A DNA stretch of 12,290 nucleotides, from the NCBI GenBank assembly GCA_002707085.1, contig PALY01000024.1:1-12290 (forward strand), given 5' to 3'. The stretch's first letter is position 1. The number at the start of each line of letters is the position of its first letter. A model generated the notes under the pieces. That model was not told the DNA's origin. It made no database searches and worked only from the letters and a program-made list of their open reading frames with translations. A program made the translations under genes and the position numbers. Source of the DNA: Deltaproteobacteria bacterium (GTDB taxonomy: Bacteria; Myxococcota_A; UBA796). Positions 6,373 through 12,290 of this stretch are shown in pieces.

Positions 6373-7587
6373 CTATGGTCGTTGCTGGAAGACCCGAATG
6401 TCATTTCCCACACCACGAACACGCTGTGTTCCCATGTCCTCAAAGACATCCGGTAAAAGCTGAGCAAATGCTTCGCTCACCACAATGTCCACCCCAAACC
6501 GGGGACACAAGCCTTCAAGGCGTGCGGCCAAGTTCACAGCAGGCCCAATCACCGTAAAATCGAGACGGTTTGGCGCCCCAATGTTTCCGTACAAAACGGT
6601 TCCGATATGCAGAGCCATCCCAAAATCAATGGGTCCCAATGGATCTTGGGCATTGTCCGAATTGATGGCGTTGACCCGCTTACGAAACTGCTTGTGCGCA
6701 TCCAACGCATTTTTGGCCACATTCTCTGTCTTGTCCTCCCCTAGAGGAAACACCACCAACGCACCATCGCCCATGAACTTCAAAATTAATCCGCCCGCAT
6801 CGGTCACAACCATGTTCAGGGCGCTAAAAAACTCATTCAATCTTTGAATGACCTGTGTACCTTCTGCCACCCGAGTGGTCGCAGTAAAGGAACGCATATC
6901 GACAAAGCCAATGACCGCTTCCAACTCCTCTACATTCCCCAACTGTATGCGGCCCGCATACACCTCTTGAGCGGGTCCAGCACCCAGATATGCAGCAAGG
7001 ATGGACTGAGATGCATCTCTCATCAGAAGCGGTGAAAGCAGCATCGACACCAAGGGCTGAATCTCTTGAAGAAGAGCAACCTGTTCATCCTCAAAGCCAC
7101 CCGGACATACGGAGCAAAAACTCATCATGCCGTAGTCCGGGGGCAGCAAGTCGATAGGAATGGCCATGTAGTCCGTCATGCCCACAGCCAATAAATCCTT
7201 AAATATCGGATATTCGCCATCGCCATTTATGTCCTGCAATCGACACCGCACCATGCTTTTACCATCGATGATGGCTTGGAACGGGCTTGAAGCAAATGTG
7301 GCTTCATCGGTATGCCCATACTCCACCAAAAACTGCTCGATGTGATGCTGGTCAAAGTCATGAAGCTCGCGGCTATAGATCTTTTTAGTCGTTGAAACCA
7401 TCATCCCGTTCATAGAAGCGGGCGTTCGGATCAGAACCAAAAACTCATAGGTTGGATGCACCGTGCGAACCATGATGCTTACACGTGAGAACTCAACACC
7501 TTGAGATTCAAGTTGTTCGCACATCGCATTCATGAATGTGACCGGACTCGTGTGCGTTCGGCCTTCGGAAAGGAGCCAAGACTTCAT
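6373..7587 (-). CDS. Class III adenylate/guanylate cyclase with an N-terminal GAF-like sensor region
   Basis: A 404-aa protein, probably cytoplasmic as no membrane segment is visible. Residues about 1-190 resemble the N-terminal region of a bacterial cyclase family: VEFSRVSIMVRTVHPTYE near 31-48, then a GAF-like stretch with GMTDYMAIPI (136-145) and PGGFEDEQVALL (162-173). A helical linker (about 195-215) leads into the catalytic domain. Key residues are all present: metal Asp D230 (GFVDMRSFT) and D274 (KFMGDGALVVF), base-recognising K270 and D343, which favour ATP over GTP, and N352 and R356 of the VNLAARLE helix for the transition state. It should therefore make cAMP, with the N-terminal region sensing an unknown signal. 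AGGA lies about 8 nt upstream, inside a small hairpin that includes the ATG. Downstream of the copper monooxygenase gene, separated by 79 bases with another hairpin. Confidence 0.92.
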   Translation of the reverse strand: MKSWLLSEGRTHTSPVTFMNAMCEQLESQGVEFSRVSIMVRTVHPTYEFLVLIRTPASMNGMMVSTTKKIYSRELHDFDQHHIEQFLVEYGHTDEATFASSPFQAIIDGKSMVRCRLQDINGDGEYPIFKDLLAVGMTDYMAIPIDLLPPDYGMMSFCSVCPGGFEDEQVALLQEIQPLVSMLLSPLLMRDASQSILAAYLGAGPAQEVYAGRIQLGNVEELEAVIGFVDMRSFTATTRVAEGTQVIQRLNEFFSALNMVVTDAGGLILKFMGDGALVVFPLGEDKTENVAKNALDAHKQFRKRVNAINSDNAQDPLGPIDFGMALHIGTVLYGNIGAPNRLDFTVIGPAVNLAARLEGLCPRFGVDIVVSEAFAQLLPDVFEDMGTQRVRGVGNDIRVFQQRP

Positions 7588-7607
7588 GAAAGAATCCTAC
7601 ATGAAGT
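7581..7607 (-). promoter_or_regulatory. Hairpin enclosing the cyclase start codon, with a start-stop pair
   Basis: ACTTCATG (7581-7588) and CATGAAGT (7600-7607) are perfect 8-base inverted repeats around an 11-base loop. On the minus-strand message the 3' arm contains the cyclase ATG (7587-7585) and the loop contains the AGGA that could act as Shine-Dalgarno. The 5' arm contains a second ATG followed at once by TAG, a minimal start-stop. Folding would hide the start codon, so it may limit translation. Confidence 0.4.
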
Positions 7608-7610
7608 TGG

Positions 7611-7616
7611 ATTTTA
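7611..7616 (-). promoter_or_regulatory. Possible -10 element of the cyclase gene
   Basis: On the minus strand TAAAAT (7616-7611) matches the sigma70 -10 consensus at five of six positions and lies 23 bases before the ATG. No convincing -35 is seen at the right distance. If used, the message would start close to the 5' arm of the start-codon hairpin. Confidence 0.3.
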
Positions 7617-7628
7617 CGACAGTCTCTC

Positions 7629-7656
7629 TTCTTTCCTTTTGAAAAAAAGGAAAGAA
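7629..7656. terminator. Perfect 12-bp hairpin between the copper monooxygenase and cyclase genes
   Basis: TTCTTTCCTTTT (7629-7640) and AAAAGGAAAGAA (7645-7656) are exact inverted repeats around a 4-base loop. It begins 10 bases after the monooxygenase stop codon on the minus strand, a normal place for a terminator. The stem is AT-rich, one arm is all pyrimidine and the other all purine, and no T-tract follows on the minus strand, so it may be a transcript-end stabiliser or processing site instead of a classic intrinsic terminator. Confidence 0.5.
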
Positions 7657-7666
7657 TCCTGACCCT

Positions 7667-8635
7667 TTAGCTTCCGTCCCACAGCACACCGTCACTCGAC
7701 TCCACCACTTCGCAGGCCGCAGTCATGGAAAACGGTGTATGAACCACACTCATGTTGCACATCTCGTCCGTAGACTCATTGCCGTACACCACCATTTCAT
7801 CGGTGGTGTTTTTCCAGGTACAGGTCCATTCAAAACCCTGACCAGCAGGAACCACCATCGGCGGGGTGTACTGAGTGATTTTTGGGGTGTGCCAATCATC
7901 ATTGGTAAAGAAGACTTCACCCACTGTTTCCCCATCAAACGGTGCAATGGTGAACTCGGTTCCCAGCCCATGCTGGTGAGCCGCCAAAAACAAGACCTCT
8001 ACGTCTTCATTAAACAAGCAACGCGTCCATTCAGTATGCTCTTCACCCGGTGGAATATTGATGTACTCATCTCGAACGGAACCGCCCCAAACCGAATTCT
8101 CAACCGCATCCTGAGGCACCGTATACGCGTTGATTTCAGAGTAAATTTCAACCTCGTCTGGCGTTGGGTTCACATAGTGAATCTCATGCAGAACATCGAT
8201 GGTGGGAGGAAGGTTTGCCACCGTGCCATCGGGTAGGTGCATTTCACCGGTCCCCTCACCCTGACCACCAAACACCATGATGGCCTCTTGCATCAGTTCA
8301 TCATCACTGTACAAATCGTTGCAGTCATAGGTGCCGTACGGAACCAAACCGCGCTCAAAACCGAGGGCAGAAAGCGTAAAGTGATGGGTACCCTCGTTTT
8401 GGTTGTACTCGATCCACTGTACGGCAGTGATCTCATCAACAGGGAGTGGGTACACTTCGCACAACCAAACCTCTTCAAAAGCGGGTGCGGTTCCATACAA
8501 TGCCATCTGAAAGCCATCACCTGCTGCTGGGGCAGGCAATACAGGCCGACCTTCGGGTTCAAACCCAGATGTATCGGTCCCATCTTTCTCGCCACATGAA
8601 ACCAGCATTAGAGCCATCAACAATGTGCGTGTCAT
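7667..8635 (-). CDS. PHM/DBH-like type II copper monooxygenase lipoprotein
   Basis: A 322-aa lipoprotein: hydrophobic residues 5-12, then lipobox LVSC with C14 lipidated, followed by a Gly/Asp/Thr linker. A G-rich Shine-Dalgarno (GAGGGGGG) precedes the ATG. The rest resembles the two-domain copper fold of peptidylglycine alpha-hydroxylating and dopamine beta-monooxygenases. All six expected copper ligands can be placed: H84 and H85 (GTHHFTLS) with H153 (EIHYVN) for the CuH site, and H220 and H222 (AAHQHGLG) with M292 (STDEMCN) for the CuM site. Cys spacing also fits PHM disulfides: C59/C105, C206/C308 and C272/C293, the last directly after the Met ligand. The family hydroxylates carbon next to nitrogen or an aromatic ring using O2 and ascorbate; the bacterial substrate is unknown. 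Copper assignments are by motif order and spacing only. Confidence 0.8.
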   Translation of the reverse strand: MTRTLLMALMLVSCGEKDGTDTSGFEPEGRPVLPAPAAGDGFQMALYGTAPAFEEVWLCEVYPLPVDEITAVQWIEYNQNEGTHHFTLSALGFERGLVPYGTYDCNDLYSDDELMQEAIMVFGGQGEGTGEMHLPDGTVANLPPTIDVLHEIHYVNPTPDEVEIYSEINAYTVPQDAVENSVWGGSVRDEYINIPPGEEHTEWTRCLFNEDVEVLFLAAHQHGLGTEFTIAPFDGETVGEVFFTNDDWHTPKITQYTPPMVVPAGQGFEWTCTWKNTTDEMVVYGNESTDEMCNMSVVHTPFSMTAACEVVESSDGVLWDGS

Positions 8636-8662
8636 CTCTACACCCCCCTCGACGTTTGACCG

Positions 8663-8693
8663 ATTGTACTGCAGTCTGAACCCCTTCGTTCAA
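8663..8693 (-). promoter_or_regulatory. Candidate promoter of the copper monooxygenase gene
   Basis: On the minus strand TTGAAC (8693-8688) and TACAAT (8668-8663) resemble -35 and -10 elements. The -10 is a good match, but the 19-base spacing is longer than optimal. The predicted start near 8656 would leave an untranslated leader of about 20 bases containing the Shine-Dalgarno. The 110 bases between the SGNH gene stop and this gene hold nothing else I recognise. Confidence 0.4.
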
Positions 8694-8745
8694 AAACTCA
8701 CGCTGAAAATTGGAACACTTGTCCGATTCCTTGGGCTTCAATCCT

Positions 8746-9858
8746 TCAAAGTGCTTGTTCAAGAACGGGCCAAATCGAATCCGCAATGGTCTTGTGCCCT
8801 GCGGCACTGGGGTGCATGGCAAGCGAACCTTGTTTGACCATGGAATGCTCTCTTGGAACGATATCCGACAAGCTCCCAGACCAGATCCCTTCAATCTTCT
8901 GGTGCTGAATACCCGCTTCGGTCAAAAGCGTACTCATGGTGGATATGTCCTCTTGAAGCCAACCACAGCGCTCCTGCGCAAGGGCGCCCCGACAAAGAGG
9001 CATGCCGGGGGGTTCAACAATGGCAACAGCCAACCGTCCACCCATGGAAGTGACCCGCCGATTCAACACAGTCATTGCAGTACGAAAGCCTTCTTTCGTA
9101 GCAGCCCCCACAAATCGACTTCGCTCTCCCTTGGCAAGTTCCGACAATGCCGCCAACCGGAACCACAATAGGTTGGCAAACCACGAACGGTTCACCATCC
9201 ATCGCACCATGCGGTTGGTCGCCAAATCAGGAGGCGCCACCAACTTTCCGTCCACTTGAAGCATCAGTCGCTCTTCCAAATCATCGGCAGATAAAACCAA
9301 CAACACAACATCGGGTGAGTGATGTTTTAAAACTGCGGCGACCCGCTGGACGACCGTGCAATAGCCCGCGCCTGGGACTGCCAGATTGCGCAACTGTACC
9401 TGTCCCCCAGTGTGCCTTGTGACCCGGCCAGCAAGATGAGTACCAAAACTCTCTTCTGGGTTGACCCCCAAACCATACGCCAACGAGTCTCCGGCCAGCC
9501 ATAAACGCCGAGCGTCATTGTTTCCCAGACTACCAAAGCTCTGAACAATACCTTCGGTGTCCATGCTGACATTTTGGAGTGCAGAGAAATGAACACCAGA
9601 AGCCGCACCCGGACTGATCCACCGAGAGCGATGAGAAAGAAAAGTTCGAACTTCATGACACAAACTTAGGTCTGGGTCTTCAGCCAGATCAACCAATCGT
9701 TCCAGACGAAAATCAGATCCCTGAAGTGCCGAAATACTGGGCAAGGTTGGGTAGACTTGGCGCAAGCCAAACTCCACCGCGTAGATTCCCACCACAGTGG
9801 AAATGAGCATGGCAACCCATCGCGCATTCCGGACAAAAAAGTTGGATGAGTCATTCAC
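8746..9858 (-). CDS. Membrane-anchored SGNH/GDSL hydrolase family protein
   Basis: A 370-aa protein starting with GTG at 9858; no Shine-Dalgarno is visible. Residues 14-30 form one hydrophobic segment (an uncleaved anchor or signal), so the rest probably faces the periplasm. The SGNH core starts at 119: LWLAGDSLAYGLGV has the block I GDS with nucleophile S125, followed by NLAVPGAGY (158-166, block II Gly), VLLVLSADDL (185-194, block III, where the usual Asn is not obvious) and MHPSAAGH (348-355, block V with H349). The Asp normally three residues before the catalytic His is replaced (L346), so the catalytic acid is missing or elsewhere. Families of this type deacylate or transfer acyl groups on envelope glycans, lipids or small esters; no substrate can be assigned. 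It lies after the strong terminator of the VWA gene, so it has its own promoter. Confidence 0.82.
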   Translation of the reverse strand: MNDSSNFFVRNARWVAMLISTVVGIYAVEFGLRQVYPTLPSISALQGSDFRLERLVDLAEDPDLSLCHEVRTFLSHRSRWISPGAASGVHFSALQNVSMDTEGIVQSFGSLGNNDARRLWLAGDSLAYGLGVNPEESFGTHLAGRVTRHTGGQVQLRNLAVPGAGYCTVVQRVAAVLKHHSPDVVLLVLSADDLEERLMLQVDGKLVAPPDLATNRMVRWMVNRSWFANLLWFRLAALSELAKGERSRFVGAATKEGFRTAMTVLNRRVTSMGGRLAVAIVEPPGMPLCRGALAQERCGWLQEDISTMSTLLTEAGIQHQKIEGIWSGSLSDIVPREHSMVKQGSLAMHPSAAGHKTIADSIWPVLEQAL

Positions 9859-9867
9859 AGTATTCGC

Positions 9868-9873
9868 ATGCTA
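9868..9873 (-). promoter_or_regulatory. Possible -10 element of the SGNH hydrolase gene
   Basis: Only 39 bases separate the upstream terminator from the GTG start, so the promoter must be here or within the terminator region. TAGCAT (9873-9868) is the best -10-like hexamer and ends 9 bases before the GTG, which would leave an almost leaderless message. No clear -35 is seen. Confidence 0.25.
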
Positions 9874-9897
9874 CCAGTCGGTGGCGAAAGCGATCCA

Positions 9898-9932
9898 AAT
9901 AAAAACCCCCGCCTTCGGTGTGAAGGCGGGGG
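9898..9932 (-). terminator. Strong intrinsic terminator of the VWA lipoprotein gene
   Basis: CCCCCGCCTTC (9906-9916) and GAAGGCGGGGG (9922-9932) are perfect 11-base inverted repeats around a 5-base loop. On the minus strand the GC-rich stem is followed by TTTTTATTT (9905-9897), the classic Rho-independent layout. It begins 19 bases after the stop codon of the VWA gene. Confidence 0.95.
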
Positions 9933-9951
9933 CCTGTTGTAATGGTTGAGT

Positions 9952-11286
9952 CTACAGGGTTGCCAAGACCACCACTGTTACATCCTGTGTGCCGAGCAGA
10001 GTGCTTCCGTCACCATAGATTTCCAGTGTCATTGGGAACGTTTGGTCCACATCTGAGGCTGGAACTGTTCCGCTGATATCAACCCCGAAGTTCAGAGAGA
10101 CTGGGGCTGAGCCGACGGTGACGTTGGAGTAGGACGCTGGGCTTACCACAGTGTCGAAGCCGTATGTATTTCCAACTACCTCTGCTGTGACCTCAGTGAA
10201 TGTCACGTTGTCCAACATTCCCTCGATGGCATCCACAACAGTGTCGCGGAATGTGGCTGAGCTTCCAGTCCAAGTGAAGACCAGTGGGTCATCAATCAGG
10301 CCATCAGCATCCGCTTCGTACATCGAGTTCGTTGCAGTCGCCAAGTCCGTCATTTGAGCGCTGGCTGCACCGGAACCTGTTGCCACACCGATAAGGCGAG
10401 CGCCGATATCGTTTGCTGCATCAGCAACATCGGTTGCACCTGCTGTGTAGCTCGCAGTTGTAGGTACGCTAAAGCCAGCATCCGGATCACGAAGTGGAGC
10501 ATCCGTAGCGTAGACAATGACGGGCAAGCTACCATCGCGGAAGCCATAGCCACCGTTCACACCAGAGCCTGTAACTACTGAGTTGTAGGTGCCTGCCTCT
10601 GAACCACTGAACACATCGTCAATGTCGGCGTAAAATGGCAACACATCAGTAGCTGCATCGAACACAGCGTCTCCATTCTGGTCGTATCCAATGCCTGTCA
10701 GGCCCTGATACAACGCTTCCATTCCTGACTCGGCCCAGTCGGCACCCGAGTGCATGACAATGGCATCCAGGGCGGATTGAACCAAAGCATCATCGGTCGA
10801 CATTTGCTGACGCAAGATGAATGGACGGTCAACAGAACTGCCCATGCCTTCGTAGTTATAGTCATCGTAGGTTGCGAAACCATATCCACCGTCCGCAATC
10901 GTACCGCTCAAGTCGGTCACAATGTCACCGAACTCATCGGCCATCGCATTCGCTGTACCTGTCATAGAAGATGTAGTGTCCAACAGGAACGCCACGTCAA
11001 CCTGATTGACTTCAAGATCTAAACTGGCTTCACGGGACTCTTCGAAATCAACATACTCATCGACTGGTTCACCGGTATCGCCGTCATCACCCGTATCACC
11101 GTCATCACCCGTATCTTCGTCATCACATGGATTGTCTTCGGCACACGGATCATCACAACCACAGCAATCATCTTCAATCGTGATGTCGTTCATAATCTCG
11201 TTCACGATATTGATGGGCGCATCTTGTGTGTTTCCGCAAGCCGAAAGAAAAAGGGCCGAAAGTAGAATTGAATTGTTCGTATACAT
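9952..11286 (-). CDS. VWA-domain lipoprotein with Cys/Asp-rich N-terminal linker
   Basis: A 444-aa lipoprotein: hydrophobic residues 7-14, lipobox LSAC with C17 lipidated. The ATG at 11286 has GGAG 7 nt upstream. Residues 39-73 are an acidic, Cys-containing linker (CCGC, PC, PC) ending in three DD(E/G)DTG hexapeptides. The VWA fold starts near 95: VDVAFLLDTTSSM has the MIDAS D103, T105 and S107, and LPVIVYATDAPLRD (254-267) supplies the later MIDAS Asp (D262). YDQNGDAVFD (201-210) looks like a calcium-binding loop inserted in the domain. From about 365 a beta-rich C-terminal domain follows. VWA lipoproteins bind protein partners in a metal-dependent way; the partner is unknown. A good ribosome site, a strong terminator and a local base skew unlike the neighbouring genes suggest high expression or a different origin. 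Confidence 0.88.
   Translation of the reverse strand: MYTNNSILLSALFLSACGNTQDAPINIVNEIMNDITIEDDCCGCDDPCAEDNPCDDEDTGDDGDTGDDGDTGEPVDEYVDFEESREASLDLEVNQVDVAFLLDTTSSMTGTANAMADEFGDIVTDLSGTIADGGYGFATYDDYNYEGMGSSVDRPFILRQQMSTDDALVQSALDAIVMHSGADWAESGMEALYQGLTGIGYDQNGDAVFDAATDVLPFYADIDDVFSGSEAGTYNSVVTGSGVNGGYGFRDGSLPVIVYATDAPLRDPDAGFSVPTTASYTAGATDVADAANDIGARLIGVATGSGAASAQMTDLATATNSMYEADADGLIDDPLVFTWTGSSATFRDTVVDAIEGMLDNVTFTEVTAEVVGNTYGFDTVVSPASYSNVTVGSAPVSLNFGVDISGTVPASDVDQTFPMTLEIYGDGSTLLGTQDVTVVVLATL
11071..11124. repeat. Three tandem 18-bp repeats inside the VWA gene
   Basis: Copies at 11071-11088, 11089-11106 and 11107-11124 keep exact 18-base periodicity with only a few substitutions (for example ACCCGTATCACCGTCATC). 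On the minus strand each encodes DDGDTG or DDEDTG. The period is a multiple of three, so copy number could change by slippage without breaking the frame, altering linker length. Confidence 0.92.
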
Positions 11287-11347
11287 GGGTCATCTCCATT
11301 TGGTTGGGTTTGTCGTCCGTTTGGACTCACAACCCATCAAGGACGAC
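11285..11347 (-). promoter_or_regulatory. Competing inverted repeats in the VWA gene leader
   Basis: On the minus-strand leader GTCGTCC (11347-11341) pairs with GGACGAC (11318-11312), and TGGGTT (11336-11331) pairs with AACCCA (11310-11305). The pairs interleave, so both stems are unlikely to form together. ATGGGT (11337-11332) can also pair with ACCCAT (11290-11285), which covers the first two bases of the start codon. This could be an attenuator-like or translation-control leader, though short complementary runs can occur by chance. Confidence 0.35.
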
Positions 11348-11416
11348 CCCGGTAAAAAGTTTCATCAACAATCATTTTTTCTTTCAAATTTCTGAGTGGA
11401 TGACCTTCAATTGGCT

Positions 11417-11428
11417 CGATACGTATCG
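11417..11428. promoter_or_regulatory. Perfect 12-bp palindrome upstream of the DUF3817 gene
   Basis: CGATACGTATCG reads the same on both strands and ends 3 bases before the ATG at 11432. Perfect palindromes of this length are typical operator half-site pairs for dimeric regulators. If the gene instead starts at the upstream GTG (11396), the palindrome lies inside coding sequence. Confidence 0.4.
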
Positions 11429-11431
11429 TTT

Positions 11432-11725
11432 ATGCTGACTTCACCAATTGGACGTTTACGACTCACGGGAATGATCGAAGGACTCTCCTTCATCATATTA
11501 TTGTTCGTGGCCATGCCTCTAAAATACATCTGGGGAGACCCCACATTGGTGCGTCATGTTGGCATGATTCACGGACTGTTATTCGTCGTGTTTTGCTTCA
11601 CTTTATTGGATGCCAAGCACAGTGAAGGATGGACAATCCGCCAAGCGGCCATCCCAATGATTGCGTCATTTTTCCCGTTCGGCCCCTTTGTGATCGACCG
11701 ACGATTGAAAGAAGGAACCCTATAA
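11432..11725 (+). CDS. DUF3817 family small integral membrane protein
   Basis: A 97-aa inner-membrane protein from the ATG at 11432. The DUF3817 signature is clear: GRLRLTGMIEGLSFIILLFVAMPLKYIWG at residues 7-35 forms the first membrane helix and loop, VGMIHGLLFVVFCFTLL (43-59) the second, and a third hydrophobic stretch ends in FFPFGPFVIDRRLK (about 80-93). I preferred this ATG to an in-frame GTG at 11396 because MLTSPIGRLR resembles the usual family N-terminus; neither has a clear Shine-Dalgarno. Family function is unknown. It is divergent from the VWA lipoprotein, with 145 bases between starts, and converges on hrpB with 10 bases between the stop codons. A weak ACCCT/AGGGT stem (11717-11732) spans its stop. 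Confidence 0.85.
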   Translation: MLTSPIGRLRLTGMIEGLSFIILLFVAMPLKYIWGDPTLVRHVGMIHGLLFVVFCFTLLDAKHSEGWTIRQAAIPMIASFFPFGPFVIDRRLKEGTL

Positions 11726-11735
11726 AGAGGGTGGC

Positions 11736-12290
11736 TCAACGGCGTCTACGCGGTCTGTTTTCTGGAATGGCTTTTGAAGGGTCTTCAGGCCAAGCATGTT
11801 TGGGGTAGCGACCTCGAAGGTCCTTCCGAACATCCATATATGTATGGGCCCAAAAACTCTGCAGATCCTGCGTGACTTGTGCGGGTCTTCCATTTGGCGC
11901 CAACAAATGCACGGTCAATGGGACCCCACCCAACCGTGGGGTGCTCATCATCCCAAACAATTGCTGAATCCTGGCAGATAAAACGGGAGCCTGACCCAAA
12001 GGGTACTCCAAACGTACAGAAGTCCCACTTGGGACATTCATTCGTTCCGGAGCGATTTCATCCAATAAAGCACGAAATGACCACGGCAACCGGGCCTTCA
12101 AGTCAGATGCAATGTCGATCTTCCTCAGTTGAGCGAATGAACGACGCCCTTCACACCATTGGGGCAACAAAACCGACAAATCAGACATCCATTCCGGTGA
12201 TTCAAGCTCTGGTCGAACAGACAACAAAAAGCCCATCCTGCCCAACAACCAATCAACATCCTTATCCAGACTTATTACACTTTTGAACCG
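11736..12290 (-). CDS. hrpB: ATP-dependent helicase HrpB, C-terminal part (gene runs off right edge)
   Basis: The frame is open from base 12290 to the TGA at 11736 (184 codons plus stop) with no start needed inside the window, so the N-terminal helicase core lies beyond the right edge. The visible part matches the C-terminal domain of HrpB, a DEAH-box RNA-type helicase: an LSVLLPQWCEGRRSFAQLRKID segment, then RMNVPSGTSVRLEYP, PVLSARIQQLFGMMSTPR, VPLTVHLLAPNGRPAQVTQDL, FWAHTYMDVRKDLRGRYPKH and WPEDP. The protein ends in a basic RPRRRR tail. The physiological role of HrpB is poorly defined in most bacteria. It is convergent with the DUF3817 gene with 10 bases between, leaving no room for a separate terminator. 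Confidence 0.93.
   Translation of the reverse strand, partial: RFKSVISLDKDVDWLLGRMGFLLSVRPELESPEWMSDLSVLLPQWCEGRRSFAQLRKIDIASDLKARLPWSFRALLDEIAPERMNVPSGTSVRLEYPLGQAPVLSARIQQLFGMMSTPRLGGVPLTVHLLAPNGRPAQVTQDLQSFWAHTYMDVRKDLRGRYPKHAWPEDPSKAIPENRPRRRR

Noticed and set aside
5976..6557. 193-codon plus-strand frame spanning the end of the pseudouridine synthase gene
   Set aside because: An out-of-frame shadow of the synthase and antisense of the cyclase, without recognisable motifs.
7739..8599. Two long plus-strand frames opposite the copper monooxygenase gene
   Set aside because: They have no family motifs and no ribosome sites, while the minus strand encodes a lipobox and complete copper-ligand motifs.
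8668..8675. ACTGCAGT palindrome between the SGNH and copper monooxygenase genes
   Set aside because: Eight-base palindromes are common by chance and this one overlaps a plausible -10 element; nothing else supports an operator.
11071..11124. Tandem 18-bp repeats as a CRISPR or regulatory array
   Set aside because: There are no spacers, the period is a multiple of three and the repeats encode an in-frame acidic linker.
11305..11347. H-type pseudoknot in the VWA leader
   Set aside because: The loop that must cross the 7-bp stem would be a single base, which is too short, so alternative stems are more likely than a pseudoknot.
1..12290. A dedicated multigene defence, secretion or mobile system
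   Set aside because: No nuclease, toxin-antitoxin pair, integrase, transposase, phage or secretion gene is recognisable, and gene orientation changes often, as in ordinary chromosomal DNA.

Overview
This window looks like a stretch of chromosome from a Gram-negative bacterium, most likely in or near the Myxococcota and related former Deltaproteobacteria. No rRNA or marker gene fixes the taxon, so this is inference. It rests on the density of short lipobox signal peptides (6 of 15 genes), choice-of-anchor/ASH-type and VWA lipoproteins with acidic Asp/Gly linkers, a PHM-like copper monooxygenase lipoprotein, and a DUF3050 gene. Base composition looks close to balanced. There is no tRNA, rRNA, insertion sequence, phage gene, integrase or CRISPR array. 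Genes are tightly packed and no gene-free stretch exceeds about 150 bases.

Layout. Positions 1-318 (minus) hold the N-terminus of a sulfatase/phosphodiesterase-superfamily lipoprotein that runs off the left edge. It diverges from an ASH-repeat lipoprotein (392-1702, plus). That gene converges on an exported methionine sulfoxide reductase operon, msrB then msrA (2802-1706, minus). An NADPH-dependent FMN reductase-like flavoprotein (2910-3407, plus) diverges from msrB and overlaps tail-to-tail with a DUF3050 gene. The DUF3050 gene is the last member of a probable minus-strand operon: glyoxalase I-like, SAM methyltransferase, DUF3050 (5373-3352). A RluA-family pseudouridine synthase (5435-6352, plus) diverges from that operon.

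Three minus-strand genes follow: a class III adenylate cyclase (7587-6373), a PHM/DBH-like copper monooxygenase lipoprotein (8635-7667) and a membrane-anchored SGNH hydrolase (9858-8746). A strong intrinsic terminator (9898-9932) ends the next gene, a large VWA-domain lipoprotein with a Cys/Asp-rich N-terminus (11286-9952, minus). A small DUF3817 membrane protein (11432-11725, plus) then converges on the C-terminal part of hrpB, which runs off the right edge.

Function. Most genes are housekeeping or envelope genes, not parts of one dedicated system. A loose theme is redox and electrophile handling: exported MsrA and MsrB repair oxidised methionine in envelope proteins, an FMN reductase-like protein may move electrons, a GloA-like enzyme detoxifies 2-oxoaldehydes, and a copper monooxygenase-like lipoprotein could do periplasmic oxidation. 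I do not see a clear new multigene system. The points most worth a second look are the complete PHM-type copper-ligand set in a bacterial lipoprotein, the start sites with a -10-like element directly before the start codon (possible leaderless mRNAs), the mutually exclusive base pairings upstream of the VWA lipoprotein, and the hairpin around the cyclase start codon.
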